Shown here one piece after another: positions 30,315 through 34,706 of a DNA stretch of 34,706 nt (the stretch's first letter is position 1; each line of letters opens with the position of its first letter). Source of the stretch: Bacteroidaceae bacterium. Lineage in GTDB: Bacteria > Bacteroidota > Bacteroidia > Bacteroidales > Bacteroidaceae. The notes beneath the pieces were generated by a model that did no database searches, was not told the origin of the DNA, and was given only the letters and a program-made list of their open reading frames with translations. Location: assembly GCA_900772575.1 (NCBI GenBank), contig CAAHEN010000034.1:1-34706 (forward strand), in the 5' to 3' direction. The translations under genes and the position numbers were made by a program.

Positions 30315-33218
30315 ATGAAAAAGACACTGCTCCTCATTTTATTCTCCCTCATGGTCGGCACCGGTGCCGCACAAGGCGTAGCCGATGCCGTGCGTGACTA
30401 TTTCTCGTCATATACCCTTGCGGGTTATGCCCCGCGCGATGCCATGCGCGCCGACAGCTGCCGCATCGACGAGAGCGGCAAGACTGTCACAGTCTTCGCC
30501 AACGAGGCCTTCTGTGCCCAGCCCTTCACGCCTGCGCTCGTCAGCACCATTTGCCGTGACCTGTCCCGTCGCCTTCCACCGCCTTACAACACCTATCGCC
30601 TGACCGTTCGTGACCGTAAAGGACAGGCCATAGAGGAGCTTGTCCCCAATATCTACAGGCAGGGTGGGGAAGACCGCTCGCGCCTGTGGGGCGACATCGG
30701 CTATACCGGCAATGCCTGGGTCGAAAACACCTCACGCCCCTTTCGCATCAATCACGGGCTGGCTGGACGTCACCTGATGGTCAATGCCAGCCACGGCCGC
30801 TACTATCGCAATGGCCGCTGGGAGTGGCAGCGCCCCTATATTTTCTGTACGACGGAAGACCTCTTCACACAGTCGTATGTGTTTCCTTTCCTCATTCCGA
30901 TGCTGGAGAATGCCGGCGCGGTGGTCTGCTCAGCCCGCGAGCGCGACGTGCAGACGGCCGAGGCTGTTGTCGACAATGATGCCAATGGCCGGCAGGACAC
31001 CTATACCGAGCTCGACCAGGCCGATGCCGCTTGGCAGCGTGTCCCTGACAGTTGTGGCTTTGCCCCACCGGCTGGGCTGCTCACCGACAGCATACAGCCC
31101 TTCCTCACAGGGACGGCGCGACAGGTGACTGCCACGACGCGCCGCTCACGCCTGGCCACCGCCACGTGGACACCCCGGTTGCCCCGTGAGGGACGCTATG
31201 CCGTCTATGTCAGTTATGCCACACGCCCCAACAGTGTCCCCGACGCCCACTACACCGTCTATCACAAAGGCGGGCGCACCCAGTTTCGCGTGAACCAGCA
31301 GATGGGCGGCGGCACGTGGGTCTATCTCGGCACCTTCGAATTCGGCGTCGGAGAGAGTCGCGAAAATCGCGTCGTGCTGACCAACCAGAGCGACTTTCGC
31401 GGCGTGGTCACCGCCGATGGTGTACGCTTCGGCGGCGGTGTCGGACAGACGGCGCGAGGCCATGCCGGAACGAGCGGACTGCCCCGCTTCCTGGAAGGCG
31501 CCCGCTACAATGCCCAATGGGCCGGACTGCCCGATACCCTCTTCAATCGCGGCGACGGTACCAACGATTACGACGATGATATCCGCAGCCGTTCCTACCT
31601 GCTCAACTATCTTGGCGGCGGCAGTCCCTACATGCCTGGGCTTCCGGGGCGCGGCGTACCCTTCGAACTGGCTCTGGCCGTGCACAGCGATGCCGGTGTG
31701 CGTCTCGACAACAGCATCTATGGGACGCTCGGCATTTGTACCACAGTCGACGGCTTGGGCAATCCAAACTATGTCGCTGGCATCTCGCGCAAGGCCTCTT
31801 CAGATTTCACCGCCATGCTCCTGTCTACTGTCACCGCAGACCTCTCCAGCACTTTCGGCACAGCATGGACCCGCCGGGAGCTCTGGGACAGAAATTACGG
31901 CGAGACACGGACTCCCGATGTGCCGTCGGCCATTCTCGAAATGCTGTCGCACCAGAACTTCGCAGACATGGCCTATGGCCACGATCCCCGCTTTAAGTTT
32001 ACCCTGTCACGGGCTGTCTACAAGGCGATTCTCCACTTTGTCAACTATGAGCACGGCATCAGTGACTACGAGGTGCAGCCACTCCCCGTGCGGGCCTTTG
32101 CCGCCCGCCTGACGCCGGAGGGACGTGTCAGTCTCAGCTGGCAAGCCGTCATCGATAGCCTCAGCCCAGGCGGTGCCCGCCCTACGGGCTATGTCGTCTA
32201 CACCAAGCTCGATGATGAGGACTTCGACAACGGACAGCTGGTCAACACCACAAGTCTGACCCTTCCGGTCATGGCCGACCACCGCTACAGTTTCCGTGTG
32301 ACGGCGGTCAATGGTGGGGGTGAGAGCTTTCCTTCCGAAGTGCTGAGTGTGCGCCGTGCCGCACGGCCGGTTGCCACGATTCTGATCGTTAACGGTTTCG
32401 AGCGTCTGGGCGGTCCGGCACGCATCCAGACCGCCGACAGTCTGGGTTTCGATCTGGATACCGATCTCGGTGTGCCCTATCTTTACACGACTGCCTATGC
32501 CGGCCGACAGATCAACTTCAGCGCTGCCGATGCCGGGCAGGAGGGGACGGGAGGGCTTGGCTACTGTGGCAGTGAGCTCGTCGGCCGCCAGATTGCCGGT
32601 AACACGTTTGACTATCCCGTACTGCACGGACGGGCCATTGCTGCTGCCGGCCGCTATTCATTCGTCTCGTGCAGCAAGGCGGCATTCCTCGCCGGTGACA
32701 TCAATGCCGCCGACTATGACATGGTCGACTACATCTGCGGCCTAGAGCGCCATGCCCCGCAGGATCTCGTCGACGGAAAGACGTTTGACGCGCCGACGCG
32801 CCGCTTGCTGACCGGCTACCTGCACAGTGGCGGACGTCTCTTTGTCAGCGGCAGTTATATCGGTTCGGACATGGCAACGGCGGAGGAGCGTGGCTTCACG
32901 TCGGACATTCTCAAGTATACCTGCGTCGGCACAGCCCGTGCCGACAGTACGGGCCGTGTCAATGGACTCAACCTGGATATCCCCATTCGCCGTGCTGTTT
33001 CAGCTGAGGGCTACTGCCTGCAAGCCCCCGACGCCATCGTGCCGACAGACTCAAAGGCCTTCACTGCCTTTGCCTACGGCGGCGGACGCAGTGCCGGCAT
33101 CGCCTATTCCGGTAAGGACTACCGTGTTGTGGCCACGGGATTCCCCTTCGAGAGCATTACCGATGCCGCCGTCCGCAGCAAGGCCATCGGAGCCATTGTC
33201 CGCTTCCTGACAGAGTGA
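30315..33218 (+). CDS. Secreted N-acetylmuramoyl-L-alanine amidase-like protein with golvesin and FnIII domains
   Basis: 967 residues with a signal peptide (about 1-20, ending TGAAQ). Zinc-ligand-like residues of an Amidase_3 fold are scattered: H160 (VNASHG), E198 (MLENAG), H457 (AVHSDAG) and catalytic-type E542 (LEMLSHQN). Between E198 and H457 sits a golvesin-type beta domain (about 275-375: GRYAVYVSYATRP, TWVYLGTFEF, VVTADGVRFGG). A fibronectin type III domain (about 595-685: GYVVYTK, YSFRVTAVN) and a C-terminal domain of about 280 residues with a Rossmann-like feel (ATILIVNGFE, LFVSGSYIG) follow. Homologues are often labelled xanthan lyase, but no lyase motif is evident. A peptidoglycan role is an inference from the metal-site pattern. 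Confidence 0.82.
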   Translation: MKKTLLLILFSLMVGTGAAQGVADAVRDYFSSYTLAGYAPRDAMRADSCRIDESGKTVTVFANEAFCAQPFTPALVSTICRDLSRRLPPPYNTYRLTVRDRKGQAIEELVPNIYRQGGEDRSRLWGDIGYTGNAWVENTSRPFRINHGLAGRHLMVNASHGRYYRNGRWEWQRPYIFCTTEDLFTQSYVFPFLIPMLENAGAVVCSARERDVQTAEAVVDNDANGRQDTYTELDQADAAWQRVPDSCGFAPPAGLLTDSIQPFLTGTARQVTATTRRSRLATATWTPRLPREGRYAVYVSYATRPNSVPDAHYTVYHKGGRTQFRVNQQMGGGTWVYLGTFEFGVGESRENRVVLTNQSDFRGVVTADGVRFGGGVGQTARGHAGTSGLPRFLEGARYNAQWAGLPDTLFNRGDGTNDYDDDIRSRSYLLNYLGGGSPYMPGLPGRGVPFELALAVHSDAGVRLDNSIYGTLGICTTVDGLGNPNYVAGISRKASSDFTAMLLSTVTADLSSTFGTAWTRRELWDRNYGETRTPDVPSAILEMLSHQNFADMAYGHDPRFKFTLSRAVYKAILHFVNYEHGISDYEVQPLPVRAFAARLTPEGRVSLSWQAVIDSLSPGGARPTGYVVYTKLDDEDFDNGQLVNTTSLTLPVMADHRYSFRVTAVNGGGESFPSEVLSVRRAARPVATILIVNGFERLGGPARIQTADSLGFDLDTDLGVPYLYTTAYAGRQINFSAADAGQEGTGGLGYCGSELVGRQIAGNTFDYPVLHGRAIAAAGRYSFVSCSKAAFLAGDINAADYDMVDYICGLERHAPQDLVDGKTFDAPTRRLLTGYLHSGGRLFVSGSYIGSDMATAEERGFTSDILKYTCVGTARADSTGRVNGLNLDIPIRRAVSAEGYCLQAPDAIVPTDSKAFTAFAYGGGRSAGIAYSGKDYRVVATGFPFESITDAAVRSKAIGAIVRFLTE

Positions 33219-33285
33219 GGGGGAGAACCGGTACAGGCCAGTGTGCCGCTGCCCTCTTTGATATTTACACCTCAAAACTCCAAGT

Positions 33286-34329
33286 ATGAACGCTCATGCA
33301 TCGCCTTCCATTCTGATCATTTACACGGGTGGAACAATCGGTATGATCGAGGATCCCGAAACCGGGGCGCTCGAGAATTTTGACTTGTCGCACTTCCGCC
33401 ACCACGTGCCCGAGCTCAACCGGTTCAACTACGACATCGACGCCCTTACTTTTGACCCCCCCATCGATTCTAGCGACATGGAGCCAAAGTACTGGATCAA
33501 GATGACGCGCATCATCAGCGAGAACTATGCCCGCTACGACGGCTTTGTTGTCCTTCATGGCACAGACACCATGGCCTATACGGCGTCGGCCCTGAGTTTC
33601 ATGCTCGAGAACTTGGGGAAACCGGTCATCGTCACCGGCTCCCAACTGCCGATCGGACAGCTCCGGACCGATGGCAAGGAGAACCTGCTGACGAGCATAG
33701 AGATTGCGGCGGCGCGCACCCCAGACGGGCAGCCCATGGTGACCGAGGTGTGCATTTTCTTCGAGAACAGGCTCATGCGCGGCAACCGCACAACCAAGAT
33801 CAATGCCGAGGGCTTTAATGCCTTCCGCTCCTACAACTACCCCTCACTCGCCCATGCCGGCATTCATATCAAATATGAGGAGCAGCTTATCCGCCGTCCC
33901 GATCCCGGCAGGCCCTTTCGCCCACATTTCCTGTTGGACAACCACGTCATCATTCTCACGCTCTTCCCCGGCATACGCAAGGAATATGTCGATGCCGTGT
34001 TGAGGCTGGACGGGCTGAAGGCTGTCATTCTCAAGACCTTCGGTTCGGGTAACGCGCCGCAGAAACCCTGGCTCTTCGACAAGCTGAAGCGGCTTGTCGA
34101 CAGTGGTGTCATGCTGGTCAACATCACGCAGTGCTCGCAGGGCACCGTCGAGATGGAGCGTTACTGCACTGGCTTGCGCCTGCTGCAAGCCGGTGCGGTC
34201 AACGGCTACGACAGCACGATGGAATGCATGGTGACAAAACTCATGTACCTGCTCGGCCATGGCTACTCTGGCCAGCAGTTGATCGAGATGATGAACACCA
34301 GCATTGCCGGCGAAATCACCATTCAATAA
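33286..34329 (+). CDS. ansA: Type I L-asparaginase
   Basis: 347 residues, no signal peptide, so cytosolic. The N-terminal TGGTIG (T14-G19) carries the nucleophilic Thr. HGTDTM (91-96) supplies the second Thr and Asp, and a Lys in RGNRTTK (about 171) is the likely third catalytic element. It converts asparagine to aspartate and ammonia. Sequence and length fit the AnsA type. The ATG at 33286 lies 67 bases after the amidase-like gene. Confidence 0.95.
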   Translation: MNAHASPSILIIYTGGTIGMIEDPETGALENFDLSHFRHHVPELNRFNYDIDALTFDPPIDSSDMEPKYWIKMTRIISENYARYDGFVVLHGTDTMAYTASALSFMLENLGKPVIVTGSQLPIGQLRTDGKENLLTSIEIAAARTPDGQPMVTEVCIFFENRLMRGNRTTKINAEGFNAFRSYNYPSLAHAGIHIKYEEQLIRRPDPGRPFRPHFLLDNHVIILTLFPGIRKEYVDAVLRLDGLKAVILKTFGSGNAPQKPWLFDKLKRLVDSGVMLVNITQCSQGTVEMERYCTGLRLLQAGAVNGYDSTMECMVTKLMYLLGHGYSGQQLIEMMNTSIAGEITIQ

Positions 34330-34344
34330 CCGCCACAAAGAATA

Positions 34345-34706
34345 ATGCCCATGCGTCCAATTACTGCCGTTCTCCGGTGCACTCTCCTGTTGATGATATG
34401 GTGCGGCATCCTGTCTGCCTGCCGTTCTGGTGTGTCCATGGATGTCACTGGCGAGGTGGCGTACGCCTCGTTGCTCCGCATCACCCGTACAGACAGTTTC
34501 ACCCGTGTCGACATTCGCGACCCTTGGCATACCGGCGGCCTTCTCCAGAGCTACGTCCTTGTGCCTCGCTCGCAGCCCCTCCCACACGGCCTGCCTGAGG
34601 CGACATTGCTGCGCACGCCGTTGCGTCGCGCCGTGGTCGCCTCGTCCGTCCATGCCGCCCTGCTCTATGAACTCGGGTGTGGCACGGCGGTCATCGGTAT
34701 CTGCGA
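34345..34706 (+). CDS. Substrate-binding lipoprotein of an ABC importer, N-terminal part (cut by window end)
   Basis: Open from ATG 34345 (or ATG 34351) to the window end with no stop, about 120 codons. A basic start and hydrophobic stretch end in lipobox LSAC. The mature part includes VAYASLLRI, DIRDPWHTGG, YVLVPR, LLRTPLRRAVVASSVHAALL and YELGCG. This resembles the BtuF/FecB type of periplasmic-binding protein for cobalamin or iron-siderophores in Bacteroidales. The ligand cannot be assigned and the C-terminal half is missing. It starts 15 bases after the asparaginase stop. Confidence 0.75.
   Translation, partial: MPMRPITAVLRCTLLLMIWCGILSACRSGVSMDVTGEVAYASLLRITRTDSFTRVDIRDPWHTGGLLQSYVLVPRSQPLPHGLPEATLLRTPLRRAVVASSVHAALLYELGCGTAVIGIC

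Overview
The window reads as a piece of a Bacteroidales chromosome, most likely Prevotella-like. The evidence is two SusC/SusD pairs, lipoproteins whose cysteine is followed by acidic residues, an S46 dipeptidyl-peptidase, an adjacent cmk-ispH pair, and several matches to the Bacteroidota promoter (a TTTG-like -33 box, 19-21 bp, then TAnnTTTG). The genus is inferred from gene content and style; no comparison was run.

Layout. 1-635: end of an rRNA operon (23S 3' end, spacer hairpin, 5S, strong terminator). 704-4630: a probable transcription unit cmk-ispH-S46 peptidase with a good promoter and a 14-bp terminator hairpin. 4837-23374: the dominant feature, seven co-directional genes, FAS1 lipoprotein / SusC / SusD / FAS1 lipoprotein / FAS1 lipoprotein / SusC / SusD. 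It has a regulatory-looking leader with two adjacent dyads and a clean terminator. No carbohydrate-active enzyme, protease, sulfatase, sensor or anti-sigma gene is present in it, so it is not a standard polysaccharide utilization locus. 23375-24340: about 1 kb without convincing protein genes but dense in inverted repeats, including a promoter that runs straight into a perfect hairpin and a roughly 240-nt candidate structured RNA ending in a T-run. 24341-25342: a 53-codon small ORF convergent with an ECF sigma factor gene, which has its own consensus promoter and a leader of about 175 nt. 25681-34706: a long co-directional run holding a TPR protein, a four-subunit 2-oxoacid:ferredoxin oxidoreductase (with a small membrane protein gene inserted), a small conserved-looking protein, a PlsC-type acyltransferase, a secreted amidase/golvesin/FnIII protein, a type I asparaginase and the start of a substrate-binding lipoprotein cut by the window edge.

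How the genes fit together. The dipeptidyl-peptidase, the ferredoxin-dependent oxoacid oxidoreductase and the asparaginase fit a bacterium that uses peptides and amino acids. The FAS1/SusCD cluster encodes two outer-membrane TonB-dependent transporters, each with a SusD-type lid, plus three adhesin-like multidomain lipoproteins. By family knowledge these should sit together on the cell surface; the ligand cannot be read from the sequence. No insertion sequence, transposase, integrase, tRNA or CRISPR array was seen.
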